From the NCBI RefSeq assembly GCF_900187045.1, contig NZ_LT906453.1, forward strand, positions 2,232,001 through 2,296,000: a stretch of 64,000 nt of DNA, read 5' to 3'. The notes beneath the pieces were generated by a model that did not search any database, had not been told where the DNA came from, and saw only the letters and a program-made list of their open reading frames with translations. Positions 27,343-36,668 of the stretch are shown here, piece by piece; position 1 is the first letter of the stretch, and every line of letters begins with the position of its first letter. A program made the translations under genes and the position numbers. The DNA is from Dermatophilus congolensis (GTDB lineage Bacteria > Actinomycetota > Actinomycetes > Actinomycetales > Dermatophilaceae).

Positions 27343-27813
27343 GTGATCGACGTTCTTGTTGGGTGGGGTGAGTCGCTGCCTTTCGTGGCGCTGTGGGTGG
27401 TGTTTTTTCTGGGTGGTTTGGTGCGGGGGCATGTTTTGTATGTGGTGGGGCGGGGTATTGCTTCAGGGGGTCGGCGGAGTCGTTTCCATGATGTGTTTGC
27501 GGGTCCGCGGATGGAGCGGGCTCGGTTGTTTGTGAATCGGTGGGGTGCGTTGGCGGTGGCTTTGTCGTATTTGACTGTTGGTTTTCAGTCTTTCGTGCAG
27601 GTGTCGACGGGCATGGCTGGGATGTCGGTGTGGCGTTTCACGCCTGCTGCGGTGGTGGGGTCGATGGCATGGGCGACGATTTACACAACTATCGGTTTTA
27701 CGGTGTGGCAGGTGTGGTTGCAGGCTGCGGCGCGGTCTGTGTGGGGGTTGGTGGGGGTTGCTGTGGTGGGGGTGTGGCTGTTGTGGCGGTTATTGCGGCA
27801 GCGTGTTCGGTGA
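27343..27813 (+). CDS. DedA-like (VTT domain) small membrane protein
   Basis: 156-residue hydrophobic protein with about four helices. It resembles a reduced DedA/VTT protein: FFLGGLVRGHVLYVVGRGIA, then RARLFVNRWGALAVALSYLTVGFQSFVQVSTGMAGMS, which matches the conserved amphipathic, arginine-containing half of DedA, and a final helix with RLLRQRVR. It is shorter than the DedA protein at 4.8 kb (224 residues) and lacks the N-terminal PPIPSE motif. GTG 27343 is the chosen start. The function is likely lipid flipping or membrane homeostasis, by family only. Confidence 0.65.
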   Translation: MIDVLVGWGESLPFVALWVVFFLGGLVRGHVLYVVGRGIASGGRRSRFHDVFAGPRMERARLFVNRWGALAVALSYLTVGFQSFVQVSTGMAGMSVWRFTPAAVVGSMAWATIYTTIGFTVWQVWLQAAARSVWGLVGVAVVGVWLLWRLLRQRVR

Positions 27814-27825
27814 GGGTGGGTGTTG

Positions 27826-29073
27826 TTAGTTCAGGGTGCTTCCGGTCAGGGTGACTTCGGTGTCGTGTTCGATTCCGTGGTCTGTGACCCAGGCGATTTG
27901 CACGGTTTCTCCGGGATCGAGGGATCCGACTGCGGTGGCGAGTTCTTCTGCAGATTCGATTTCTTCGTCGTCAATTTCGGTGATGAGGTCGCCGATTTTG
28001 ATGCCGATTTTCGCTGCCGGTGAGTTGGGGGTGATTTCGACGACGGAGGCGCCTTCTCGCCCATGGGGGTCGCGGCCGACGCTGACGCCTAGGGCGGCTT
28101 TGCGGCCTAGGCGGATATCACCGGATTCGTTGCCGGCGCGGATTTGGCGGATGATGTTCATGACTTCGCTCATTGGGGTGGCGTAACCGTCAACCTGGGA
28201 GCTGCGGATGCCTGCGGAGGCTGCGGTGGTCAGGCCGATGACGCGTCCGGTGGAGTCTAGGAGGGGGCCGCCGGAGTATCCGGGGACAACGTCTGCGTCG
28301 GTGCGGATGAGGTTATTGAGTCGTGAGGTGGATCCAAATACTTCGTCGGAGACGTCGATGGCTTGGTTAATTCCTGTGACTTTGCCGTCGAGTCGGGTGA
28401 GGTATCCCTGGCCGTTGCCGTTTCCAACGGCGTGGACGCTGTCACCGAGGCGTACGGCGGCTTCAGAGACGGAGACAGTCTTGAGGCCGTGGGCGTTTTT
28501 GAGTTGGAGGAGGGCGACGTCGCGGACTTTGTCTCGTCCGATGATGCTGGCGGTGTAGGTCTTGTCGGTGTCGGGGATGGTGACTTGGACGGTTTCGGAG
28601 CCTTCGACGACATGATAGTTGGTGACGACTTGGCCTTCGGAAGTGAGAACCATGCCGGTTCCCATGCCTTCGCCTTGGCTTTGTCGGGTGTCGATGAGGG
28701 TGACTCCGGGTGCGTTTTCCAGGCGGGTTCCTCGATCGAGTTGTGAGGAGGCTCCGTAGGTTCCGGGGGCGCCTCGCCGGTGAGGGTTGGTGCCGCTGGG
28801 GGGCATGTCGAGTAGGTCTGAGTCTTGGCCTAGGCCGATGCCGTAGGGGTGAGATCCGAGGTCGGGGTTGGGTTGGGCGCTGTCTAGTTGGTGGGCGCTG
28901 TGGGAGGCGATTTGTGCGGCGCCAGCAACCCCGACGACGGTGAGGGCTCCGGCGACGATTCCTACGGTGCCTCGGTGTCGGTCGAGGAATGTTTTCCTTC
29001 TTCTTCTGCGCGTTCTCAACGCGACCTCCTGATCTGGTGTCCCACCGGTGCACGCCGAGGCGACGTTACTCAT
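27826..29073 (-). CDS. HtrA/DegP-like membrane-anchored serine protease with PDZ domain
   Basis: 415 residues: a basic cytoplasmic start (RTRRRRRKTF), one membrane helix (about 36-56), a linker, a trypsin-like domain and one C-terminal PDZ domain (about 325-410). The catalytic triad is intact: His154 in TNYHVVEG, Asp185 in RDVALLQL and Ser267 in GYSGGPLL. Members degrade or refold misfolded exported proteins and often answer to SigE; here it lies 17 kb away from sigE. ATG 29073 was taken; the first 15 residues are not conserved. It ends convergently, 13 nt from the DedA-like gene. Confidence 0.88.
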   Translation of the reverse strand: MSNVASACTGGTPDQEVALRTRRRRRKTFLDRHRGTVGIVAGALTVVGVAGAAQIASHSAHQLDSAQPNPDLGSHPYGIGLGQDSDLLDMPPSGTNPHRRGAPGTYGASSQLDRGTRLENAPGVTLIDTRQSQGEGMGTGMVLTSEGQVVTNYHVVEGSETVQVTIPDTDKTYTASIIGRDKVRDVALLQLKNAHGLKTVSVSEAAVRLGDSVHAVGNGNGQGYLTRLDGKVTGINQAIDVSDEVFGSTSRLNNLIRTDADVVPGYSGGPLLDSTGRVIGLTTAASAGIRSSQVDGYATPMSEVMNIIRQIRAGNESGDIRLGRKAALGVSVGRDPHGREGASVVEITPNSPAAKIGIKIGDLITEIDDEEIESAEELATAVGSLDPGETVQIAWVTDHGIEHDTEVTLTGSTLN

Positions 29074-29211
29074 TCACATCTACAGCTGGTTGATGAATTC
29101 CAGTGACAAATTTAGGAATACTCGACAGCCGTACATGTTCTCGTGCCTGGGATTGTCACCCGTGCCAGTATTGCTGGACACGGGCGTGGAGTCGAGGTTC
29201 GGAGGGCTTGT

Positions 29212-29829
29212 ATGGGCGGCAATTCTGCACAGGAGCGGATAGGGTTGCCACTGGTGACGTTGTTTGCGTTTTCGGGTGCGGGTGCAAAGCGGATTGGTCC
29301 TGCGGTGGCTGGGGAGTTGGCGGTGCCCTGGGTTTGCCAGATGCCAGAAGAGGATGGTGAGCCGGCGCTTGCTCAACCGAGTTCGGGGCTGCGCCATCTT
29401 CGTGAGGTGTTTACGCGGGCGGCGGGGCCGCTGTCGGTGGAATCGATGCATGAGCAGGCGGCTCAGCAGCAGGATTGGCTGTCAGATCAGGTGCGTGCGG
29501 GTGCAGTGGTGTTGGGGCATAACGCAACGTTCATTTGTCGGGATGTGCCTGGTGCGTTGCATGTGAAAGTGGTTGCTCCGTGGGAGGACAGGATCGAGCG
29601 TTTGGTTGCTACGCATACGATTCCGCGGGATCTGGCGCAGGAGCGCGCTGCCCGGCGGGATCGGTTGGGTGTGGAGATGGCGCAGGGGATGTGGGGGTGG
29701 GATCCGCGCCAGGATGAACATTTTGATGTGGTTTTGAATAGTTCGTCGTTGGGGGTGGATGGGTGTGTGGAGATTATTGTCACGTTGGCGCGTGTGCGGG
29801 CAGCCCGGTGTGAGGCTGATGGGGTTTAG
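29212..29829 (+). CDS. Cytidylate kinase-like family protein
   Basis: 205 residues. The N-terminal TLFAFSGAGAKRIGPAVAGEL aligns with the P-loop region of cytidylate-kinase-like proteins (normally SGxGGxxIA), and the middle shows VRAGAVVLGHNATFICRD, VKVVAPWEDRIER and a C-terminal HFDVVLNSSSLG as in that family. The P-loop lacks the usual GKS/GR ending, so kinase activity is uncertain. ATG 29212 has GGAGG six bases upstream. The stop overlaps the convergent TRIC-channel gene by 4 nt. Confidence 0.7.
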   Translation: MGGNSAQERIGLPLVTLFAFSGAGAKRIGPAVAGELAVPWVCQMPEEDGEPALAQPSSGLRHLREVFTRAAGPLSVESMHEQAAQQQDWLSDQVRAGAVVLGHNATFICRDVPGALHVKVVAPWEDRIERLVATHTIPRDLAQERAARRDRLGVEMAQGMWGWDPRQDEHFDVVLNSSSLGVDGCVEIIVTLARVRAARCEADGV

Positions 29830-30635
29830 GTGCCGGGTTTGTCGTTGTTTTTTGCCTGGGGTGGCTGTTGTTCAGTGTCGCTGCTGGTAGCGGCGGGGTC
29901 GATGCGGGGCAGGACGCCGGTGTCGAGGTCATCGATGTCCATGGCTGGTTCTTCGGCGTGGTCGATGCGTCGGACGAGGTTCGGGCCGACGCGCACGAGT
30001 CCACCTAGGGTGAGGGAGGCTGCGCTGGGAAGAATCCAGTTGCGGCGTTGGGCTAGTAGCCCTAGAACGGTGCAACCCACGATTGAGATGACCATGCCGA
30101 TGCGGTAGTGCCCTGCCTGGAGCATGAGCGTCATTTGGAAGGCGGAAACCACGGCAAGGCTGGCGTAGAGGGGGTTTTCACCGAAAACGCTGGGGACTTG
30201 GTTGACCAGGACGTCACGGAACATGCCACCAAATACTGCGGTGATCACGCCGAGCATGATGCAGGGAAGTAGGTCAAGACCAGCTGCGGCGGCTTTGGCT
30301 GCTCCTGTGGCTGACCAGCATCCCAATGCGACCATGTCTCCTGCGGCGAGCAGTATTTTCCATCGGCCGTCGAGTTCGAGCACGAACGCTAGCAGTGCTG
30401 CCACGACTGCGCTGCTCATGTACCAGGGGTCGGTGACAGCTACGGGAAAAGTGGTTCCGAGGATGACATCGCGCAGGATACCGCCAGCCATGGCGGTGGT
30501 GATGGCTAACACCACGAATCCGATGATGTCGAACCCTTTAGAGCGGGCTACGGCTCCGCCGATGAGTGCGTTCGCGAAGATGCCGATAACGTCGGCGGCG
30601 CGGAAGAACCGTTCGGGTTCGAGGAGGTAGTCCAT
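29826..30635 (-). CDS. Trimeric intracellular cation (TRIC) channel family protein, UPF0126
   Basis: 269-residue membrane protein with seven helices built from two repeats of about three helices. Repeat signatures are DVIGIFANALIGGAVARSKG and ITTAMAGGILRDVILG, then GVITAVFGGMFRDVLVNQVP; GGxxRD in both repeats is diagnostic of UPF0126/TRIC. Prokaryotic TRIC proteins are K+-permeable channels. The C-terminal 40 residues are acidic and disordered. ATG 30635 has AAGGA 8 nt upstream. The stop overlaps a convergent gene by 4 nt. Confidence 0.88.
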   Translation of the reverse strand: MDYLLEPERFFRAADVIGIFANALIGGAVARSKGFDIIGFVVLAITTAMAGGILRDVILGTTFPVAVTDPWYMSSAVVAALLAFVLELDGRWKILLAAGDMVALGCWSATGAAKAAAAGLDLLPCIMLGVITAVFGGMFRDVLVNQVPSVFGENPLYASLAVVSAFQMTLMLQAGHYRIGMVISIVGCTVLGLLAQRRNWILPSAASLTLGGLVRVGPNLVRRIDHAEEPAMDIDDLDTGVLPRIDPAATSSDTEQQPPQAKNNDKPGT

Positions 30636-30658
30636 CGCTGTGTTCCTTCATGAAAGCT

Positions 30659-30691
30659 TCCAGGTCCTCCCCCAAGGTGCGAGGACCTGGA
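30659..30691 (-). terminator. Hairpin upstream of the TRIC gene
   Basis: 11-bp perfect arms TCCAGGTCCTC (30659-30669) and GAGGACCTGGA (30681-30691), 11-nt loop. It may end a short transcript that includes the small ORF at 30745-30888. Confidence 0.6.
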
Positions 30692-30744
30692 GATTATTGC
30701 TGCATGAGTGAAGCGGTGGGGTGACTGTGGTTGGTGTCGGGAAG

Positions 30745-30888
30745 TTAGTGCGAGTTTTCGTCGCCTTCTCCTTGAGCGGGTTGGTGGGTGTCTTTACCTC
30801 CGGCTACGGCGGGAGTGGTTTCGTCTGGGGGTTCACCTGGTGCGGTGTGTTCTGCGATGACTTTTGGGCTTTTGTCGGTGTCGCTCAT
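30745..30888 (-). CDS. Possible 47-residue acidic small protein
   Basis: Open frame starting MSDTDKSPKVIAEHTAPGEP and ending GEGDENSH, proline- and acid-rich, no hydrophobic segment. I do not recognise the family. It sits in the otherwise empty 30636-31002 stretch, followed on its strand by a hairpin at 30659-30691, which supports a real transcript. The ribosome-binding site is weak (GTGGGC), so the call is tentative. Confidence 0.35.
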   Translation of the reverse strand: MSDTDKSPKVIAEHTAPGEPPDETTPAVAGGKDTHQPAQGEGDENSH

Positions 30889-31002
30889 ACAGCCCACATT
30901 AGGAGCGGGTTGGTGGGTTGCTTGTCTTTTCGGGTTCGTGCCGTGGCTGGGTTTGGGGCCCGGGGGTTCCGGAAGTGAAGAGGTACGGCCTAGCCTCGGG
31001 GG

Positions 31003-31356
31003 ATGGCAAAGATTACGTTTCCGAGTGATTGGTGGCGGCGGCACAACAGCTCGGATCTGTTGTATGAGTTGCGGCTGAGGTTTGTCTCTAAGGCTGAGTG
31101 CGCACAAGTGTGGAAGGTGCTTGAGAAGGAGCACATGGTGGGTGAGACGGGGTCTGTGCTCATTGGTGGTGCGGCGATACAGCACCTTGGTGTGAGTGAG
31201 GGTGGCAATGCAGCTGAGGTTCTCATCATTAGTGGCGGTGAGGACGCCTTGGATTCTCTTGGCTACGCCATTGAAGATTTAGAGGAGGCGGTAGGTAAGG
31301 CTGAGGTTGGGATGCCGGAGGTTGTTGACCATGTGCGTTCGTTGGAACGTGGCTAG
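31003..31356 (+). CDS. Uncharacterised 117-residue protein
   Basis: Soluble, acidic in the second half, no signal peptide or membrane segment. It starts MAKITFPSDWWRRHNSSDLL and has a regular alternation suggesting an alpha/beta fold (VLIGGAAIQHLGV, AAEVLIISGGEDALDSLGYA). I do not recognise a family. ATG 31003 follows GGGGG closely. It stands alone, with a hairpin terminator after it; conservation of codon usage with neighbours suggests a real gene. Confidence 0.6.
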   Translation: MAKITFPSDWWRRHNSSDLLYELRLRFVSKAECAQVWKVLEKEHMVGETGSVLIGGAAIQHLGVSEGGNAAEVLIISGGEDALDSLGYAIEDLEEAVGKAEVGMPEVVDHVRSLERG

Positions 31357-31381
31357 TGCAGCTGGTGTAGGGCGGTGATGT

Positions 31382-31420
31382 CAGTGGGCCCCACCCCTAA
31401 CGACAGGGTGAGGCCCACTG
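31382..31420. terminator. Convergent terminator
   Basis: 15-bp arms (31382-31396 and 31406-31420) with one mismatch and a 9-nt loop, between the uncharacterised gene and the convergent hydrolase gene. Confidence 0.75.
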
Positions 31421-31442
31421 GAGGTTGCTGGGGTGCTTTGTG

Positions 31443-33088
31443 TTAGCGGATGAGTGCCTCGATAGCGCGTATGTCCACTTCGCCGGCGCGAGGTGCAGTG
31501 AGGTCGAGGCTGACCATTGTGCCGCGGCGGGCTCCGGCGGGAAGCATGACGCGGGCGGTCTGGACGTAGTACTCGCCGGATCCGTTGGGGTGGGGCCATT
31601 CGCGTAGTGCGTTGTATTGCTTCCCGAGGTTGATGGTGTACCGGCGGCCGTCGCTCATCCTGACTGTCAGGCGCATGGGGGTGTAGCCAAGTTTGTCTTT
31701 GCGGTCACGGGTTGGGTTCAAGTGCAGAGCGATCATCTGCGGGTTTTTCGCGGTGAGTGCTACTCGTGCGCCGGTGGTGGGGCCAAGTTTGACGCGGGTC
31801 ATGAAAGAGTCCGAGACGATGGTGCCGTCGTTGACGTCGGGGCATCGGTAGGGATATGGGCTGGGATCCATGCGTGAGAAGTTGCGGCAGGTTCGCACGG
31901 ATGCGCCTTTGCCCAGAGGGGTGGCCCATTTTCCTTGGTTAGAGATGCGGCGTACGACAGTTCCTGGGGTTGCTACGAGGTAGCGGGCGGGGTGCCGATG
32001 AGCCCGTTGGGTAGCGGCTCGGTGGCTTTCATGGGGAATACGTGTTTGCCTCGAACTGTCTGGTCGAGCCAGCCACGGGTGGCTGCTAGGAGGAGTTTTT
32101 CGTGGTCGGCTGCGGTGGGGCCGTTGTCGACGCCGTCACGGTCGTCGAGGTGGCGGCGGGATAGTTCACGGTTGATGTAGCTGTGTCCGTAGTCGGTGAC
32201 TTCGACGTGGAATGCCGGGGCGGTGCGGCGCTGGCCGATGAGTTCGGTCATCCATTGCGATCCGGCGTGGTCGACGTCACCGTCGGCGGTGCCAGCGATG
32301 TCGAGGAAGGGGATGTCGGCGGGGAAGGGCACGGGAGGTTCGTCTGTGGATGGTGTGTTTTGCCACGCGCCGTAGGCGAGGATCTGTTTGATGGGGGTGG
32401 GTGATTTGCGCCATGCGTTCACGGTGGTGTTCACCATGTATGCCGAGCGTGAGTGGACCATCAGTGTGGTGTCACGGCCGTCGATCATGCCGGTTAGTCC
32501 GGTTCCCCAGGCGGAGCGTTTTCCTGCGTTGGCGGAGAGCATCTGCGCTCGCAGCATTTCTGTTGTGCGTAGCCATGCTGCTCTTTGGTCGTAGGGTTTT
32601 TCAGTGTCTTGGGGTGAGTAGATTGGCGCCAGGTCTGGAATGAGCATGGAGTACCCCCGGGCGGCGAGCGCTTCTGCGAGCCAGACCATTCCGCGGTCGT
32701 ACCGAATTTCTTGGACGCCTTTGGGGCAGGGGTAGGTCAGTGCTTTGTTGGCGCAGTCTGGCATGCGTAGGTGTCCGAAGACGATGAGTGGTGCGTGGGC
32801 TTTGGGTTTGCGGGGTGTGATGAGGGTTCCGCGTACTGGTGCGCGGAAGCGTTGTGGAGCGGTTTTGGGGCCGAGGTTGATGTCGCCGAGGTCGGCTTCT
32901 CGGATGGTGGCTGTCTTGGTGGTGCGGATTTTCAGTGGTGCTTTTTTACGGTTTAGGGGCGAATGGGGCCCTTCGCTGGTGGGTTTTGCTGCTGGTGTGG
33001 GGGCGGCGTGGGCGGTGGTGGGGGCAGTGATGGTGCCTGCGGCGATCATGTCCGCGGCGATGGTGAGTGTGAGAGAACGGCGAGCCAT
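31443..33088 (-). pseudogene. Secreted alpha/beta hydrolase, apparently frameshifted
   Basis: Upstream part (33088 to 31973) encodes a signal peptide (MARRSLTLTIAADMIAAGTI, cleavage after AHA) and an alpha/beta-hydrolase domain: IVFGHLRMPDC (oxyanion region), LMVHSRSAYMV (candidate nucleophile elbow, without the usual second glycine), IAGTADGDVDHA (Asp) and TDYGHSYIN (His). It ends at TAG 31973 after GTPPATS. The -1 frame continues without a stop to 31443 and encodes about 180 more residues of natural composition (PARYLVATPGTVVRRISNQG ... RTCRNFSRM ... AIEALIR). One extra C in the C-run near 31986-31995 would join both into a protein of about 550 residues. ATG 33088 has GAAGG 7 nt upstream. 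Alternatives: sequencing error, true mutation, or two separate genes. Confidence 0.7.
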
Positions 33089-33186
33089 GGGGTGCCTTCG
33101 GGTAGGGGGTGGGTGAGGTTTTGTCACCGTAGCTCTGGTGTTCTGTTTGGGCTATGCGACGCGCGTTGTTCTCAGACACAAGGTAT

Positions 33187-34650
33187 TCATCTTGTATCTG
33201 GGGTGGTGCGGCGTTCCCGTTTTGTCATGATGAGGTCGAATGTTCCCAGCGCGATGGCGGCCAGGGTGGTGCAGGCGGTGGCGGCCATTCCGATTGCTAG
33301 GCCTTGGTCCCAGCCGTTGGTGGTGGCGGTGTGGAATGCGACGGTTGTGATGACGGCGATGCCGATTGCGGTGCCGATGCGTTGTCCGGTTTGGAGCACT
33401 CCTCCAGCGCTGCCTGCGTATTGCACTGGGACGTCGGCCAGGGTGAGGGTTTGGTTGGGGGAAATAACCATTCCTTGTCCTAGCCCCAGGAAGCTGAGGG
33501 TCAGGAGCATCCACCATTCGCTGATGCCGTGTTTGTGTAGTAGTGCTACGGCGCCGGTGGATAGCAGTGCGATGAGAACGATGCCTAGTCCCCATAGGAC
33601 GAGGGGGCGTCCGATTCGTACTACGTGTTTGCCAGCGATGGGTGCGGTGATGGCTGCGGCGATGGCTGAGGGCAGGCCGATCATGCCGCTGGCGAATGCG
33701 CTGTGGCCAAGGCCTGCTTGCATGTATTGGGCGATGATGAGCCACACGCTGGTGGAGCCGAAGAAGTAGACGGCGATGAGCATGGCTCCGTTGGCGAATG
33801 ATCGGGTGGTGAACAGGTCGAGGTCGACCATGGGTTGGTGTCCACGGCGGCGGTAGTTGGTTTCCCACCGTAGCCATGCGGCGACGAGGGCTAATCCGAT
33901 GGCAAGGACTACCCAGATGGTGGGGCCTACCAGGGCTGCTTCCATGAAGGGGACCATGATGCAGGTGGTGGCTAGGGCGAGCAGGATCATGCCGATGGGG
34001 TCGAAGTCGGCTTTTTCCTTGGTGGCGGTGGGGTAGTTGTCGGGGTGGGCTGCCCAGGCTGTTGGGGGTAGGAGTTTGCGTGCGGCGATGGCTCCGGCGA
34101 AGGCGATGGGGACGTTGACGAGGAATGCGCATCGCCATCCTGCGGCGGAGCCGAGCAGGGCGATGAGGGTGCCGCCTAGGACGGGGCCGATGGCAACGGA
34201 TACGCCGATGATGCCGCCGAATGCGCCGAATGCGCGGCCGCGGGCGTGGCCGTTGAAGTATTGCTGGATCATGCCTGTGACTTGGGGGTTGAGTAGGCCA
34301 GAGCCGATGCCCATCACTACTCGGGCCAGGTTGAGCATGATGATGTTGGGGGCTAGTCCTGATAGGAGGGATCCGAGACCGAAGGTGACTAGTCCGGTGG
34401 TGAAGAGTTTGCCTCGTCCCCATACGTCTCCTGCTCTGCCTGCGGGGACCAGGAGGACTCCGAAGACGAGTGCGTATCCGGATATGACCCATTGCAGTCC
34501 GGAGGTGCCGGTGTGTAGTGAGCCGGAGATGGCTGGGAGGGTGACGTTGATGATCGACACGCTAAGCAGAGACATGAATGCCGGTATGAGCAGTATGGCG
34601 AGGACGTGTTTTTGTTCGTTGCTGAATGTGTCGTGCGTCCTCTGTGTCAT
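33187..34650 (-). CDS. MFS drug/solute exporter, DHA2 (EmrB/QacA) family
   Basis: 487-residue, 14-helix major-facilitator protein. Motif A-like GRAGDVWGRGKLF follows helix 2, motif C-like GVSVAIGPVLGGTLI lies in helix 5, and LSVSIINVTLPAISG is the typical first helix of the 14-TMS drug exporters. Substrate unknown. ATG 34650 has GAGGTG four to five bases upstream. No regulator gene is next to it. The downstream neighbour on the strand is the secreted hydrolase with a 98-nt gap. Confidence 0.85.
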   Translation of the reverse strand: MTQRTHDTFSNEQKHVLAILLIPAFMSLLSVSIINVTLPAISGSLHTGTSGLQWVISGYALVFGVLLVPAGRAGDVWGRGKLFTTGLVTFGLGSLLSGLAPNIIMLNLARVVMGIGSGLLNPQVTGMIQQYFNGHARGRAFGAFGGIIGVSVAIGPVLGGTLIALLGSAAGWRCAFLVNVPIAFAGAIAARKLLPPTAWAAHPDNYPTATKEKADFDPIGMILLALATTCIMVPFMEAALVGPTIWVVLAIGLALVAAWLRWETNYRRRGHQPMVDLDLFTTRSFANGAMLIAVYFFGSTSVWLIIAQYMQAGLGHSAFASGMIGLPSAIAAAITAPIAGKHVVRIGRPLVLWGLGIVLIALLSTGAVALLHKHGISEWWMLLTLSFLGLGQGMVISPNQTLTLADVPVQYAGSAGGVLQTGQRIGTAIGIAVITTVAFHTATTNGWDQGLAIGMAATACTTLAAIALGTFDLIMTKRERRTTPDTR

Positions 34651-34784
34651 GACACCTCGCGTTCGGTGGGGGTGGATTGGTGTGTTGTTTGTTTGTACGT
34701 GGTGATGCGTTCGGGCACCGCAACGACGCGCGGGTGGTGTTCATTCCCGTGTGGTGGGTATGGGTGGGTATTTAGCGTGGGGGT

Positions 34785-36656
34785 ATGACTGAGTGGTCGG
34801 TAGGTGGGGTGTGGGGTGGTTTGGGTGATGTGGGTACGCGAGCGTTGGCCGTGTTGTCGCAGGTTTTTGGGTATTCGTCGTTTCGGGGTGAGCAGGCGCG
34901 GATTGTTGAGCATGTGACGCGTGGTGGTGATGCGGTGGTGTTGATGCCTACTGGTGGGGGTAAGTCGCTGTGTTATCAGATTCCGGCTTTGATGCGGCGG
35001 GGTACGGCAGTGGTGGTTTCTCCGTTGATTGCGTTGATGGCTGATCAGGTTGCGGCGCTTGAGGCTGTGGGGGTTCGAGCTGCTTTTTTGAATTCGAGTC
35101 TTGATGCGGCTGCGGAGCAGCGGGTGGAGCGGTTGTTGCTTACGGGGCAGCTTGATGTGGTGTATATGGCTCCGGAGCGTCTTGTGCTCGGGCGTACGCG
35201 GCAGTTGTTGCGGCGTGTGAATGTGGCGTTGTTTGCGATTGATGAGGCGCATTGTGTTTCGCAGTGGGGTCATGATTTCCGCCCAGACTATTTGGGGCTT
35301 TCGGTGCTTGCGGAAGAGTTTGCGGGTGTGCCGAGGGTGGCGTTGACTGCTACTGCGACGCAGGCCACGCATCGTGAGATTACGGAGAATCTTGGGTTGC
35401 GTGGGGCTGCGCATTTTGTTTCGAGTTTTGATCGGCCCAATATTCAGTACCGCATTGAGGAGAAGGATCGCCCTCGGGAGCAGTTGTTGCGTTTGATTAC
35501 GCAGGAGCATGCGGGTGAGGCGGGGATTGTTTATTGCTTGTCGCGTAAGAGTGTGGAGAAGACGGCGGCTTGGCTGGTTGGGCAGGGGGTGGCTGCGGTT
35601 CCTTATCATGCGGGGCTTGATGCGGGGGTTCGGCAGCATCATCAGGAGCGTTTTCTGCGTGAGGAAGGTCTTGTTGTTGTAGCGACGATTGCGTTTGGGA
35701 TGGGGATCGATAAGCCGGATGTGCGCTTTGTTGCGCATCTTGATTTACCGAAGTCTGTGGAGGGGTATTACCAGGAGACGGGGCGGGCTGGGCGTGATGG
35801 GCTTCCTGCGACGGCGTGGATGGCTTATGGGTTGGCTGATGTGGTGAATCAGCGTCGGTTAATTGATGCCGGTGATGGTGATGAGCGGTTTAAGCAGGCG
35901 GCGCGGGTTCGTATGGATGCGATGCTGGCGTTGTGTGAGTCGGTGACGTGTCGGCGGGTGGAGTTGTTGCGTTATTTCGGGCAGGAGTCGGGTCCGTGTG
36001 GCAACTGTGATGTGTGTTTTTCGCCGCCTAAAACGTGGGATGCCACGGTTGCTGCTCAGAAGTTGTTGTCGGCGATTATTCGGTTGGATCGGGAGCGTGA
36101 TCAGCGTTTTGGTGCTGGTCAGGTGATTGATGTGCTGATGGGGAGGCAGTCGGATCGTTCGCGTGTTTCGCGTCATGATCAGTTGAGTGTGTGGGGTGTG
36201 GGGGCTGATATGTCGCAGCGTCAGTGGCGTTCAGTGGTGCGTCAGTTGGTGGCGCGGCGGGTGGTGGAGGCGGTGGGTGATTATGGGGTTTTGGTGCCAG
36301 GTGAGGGTACTTCTGGGGTGTTGCGGGGTGAGGTGTCAGTGGAGTTGGCGGTGGGGCGTGTGCCGGTTAAGGCTGTGCGGGCGAATTCTGGTGCTGAGCG
36401 TTCTACTCGGGCGGCGGGTGCATTGCAGGGCGCGGATCGGGAGTTGTTTGAGCAGTTGCGGCGGTGGCGTTTGTCGGTGGCGCGTGAGCGTGGTGTGGCT
36501 CCGTTTATGGTGTTTTCGGATGCCACTCTGGTGGGGATTGTTCAGGCGGGGCCGACCTCGAGAGCGCAGTTGGCGTCAGTGAGCGGGGTGGGGGCTAAGA
36601 AGTTAGCTGATTATGGGGATGCCGTGCTTGAGGTTGTGGCGGGGTGTAGGCGGTGA
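34785..36656 (+). CDS. recQ: ATP-dependent DNA helicase RecQ
   Basis: 623-residue 3'-5' helicase. Walker A MPTGGGKS (54-61), DEAH box (153-156) with the aromatic-rich loop [11 protein letters not shown], helicase C domain with [20 protein letters not shown] and [10 protein letters not shown], a zinc site of four cysteines ([23 protein letters not shown]) and a winged-helix RQC region, ending in an HRDC domain with [18 protein letters not shown]. All RecQ modules are present. It functions in recombination and fork repair. It is a single gene, convergent with a secreted-protein gene. Confidence 0.95.
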   Translation: MTEWSVGGVWGGLGDVGTRALAVLSQVFGYSSFRGEQARIVEHVTRGGDAVVLMPTGGGKSLCYQIPALMRRGTAVVVSPLIALMADQVAALEAVGVRAAFLNSSLDAAAEQRVERLLLTGQLDVVYMAPERLVLGRTRQLLRRVNVALFAIDEAHCVSQWGHDFRPDYLGLSVLAEEFAGVPRVALTATATQATHREITENLGLRGAAHFVSSFDRPNIQYRIEEKDRPREQLLRLITQEHAGEAGIVYCLSRKSVEKTAAWLVGQGVAAVPYHAGLDAGVRQHHQERFLREEGLVVVATIAFGMGIDKPDVRFVAHLDLPKSVEGYYQETGRAGRDGLPATAWMAYGLADVVNQRRLIDAGDGDERFKQAARVRMDAMLALCESVTCRRVELLRYFGQESGPCGNCDVCFSPPKTWDATVAAQKLLSAIIRLDRERDQRFGAGQVIDVLMGRQSDRSRVSRHDQLSVWGVGADMSQRQWRSVVRQLVARRVVEAVGDYGVLVPGEGTSGVLRGEVSVELAVGRVPVKAVRANSGAERSTRAAGALQGADRELFEQLRRWRLSVARERGVAPFMVFSDATLVGIVQAGPTSRAQLASVSGVGAKKLADYGDAVLEVVAGCRR

Positions 36657-36668
36657 GGGGTCGGATGG

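Noticed and set aside
31973-31998. Programmed -1 ribosomal frameshift in the hydrolase gene
   Set aside because: The needed direction is -1, but no X XXY YYZ heptamer in the right phase and no obvious downstream pseudoknot were seen; a base loss is simpler.
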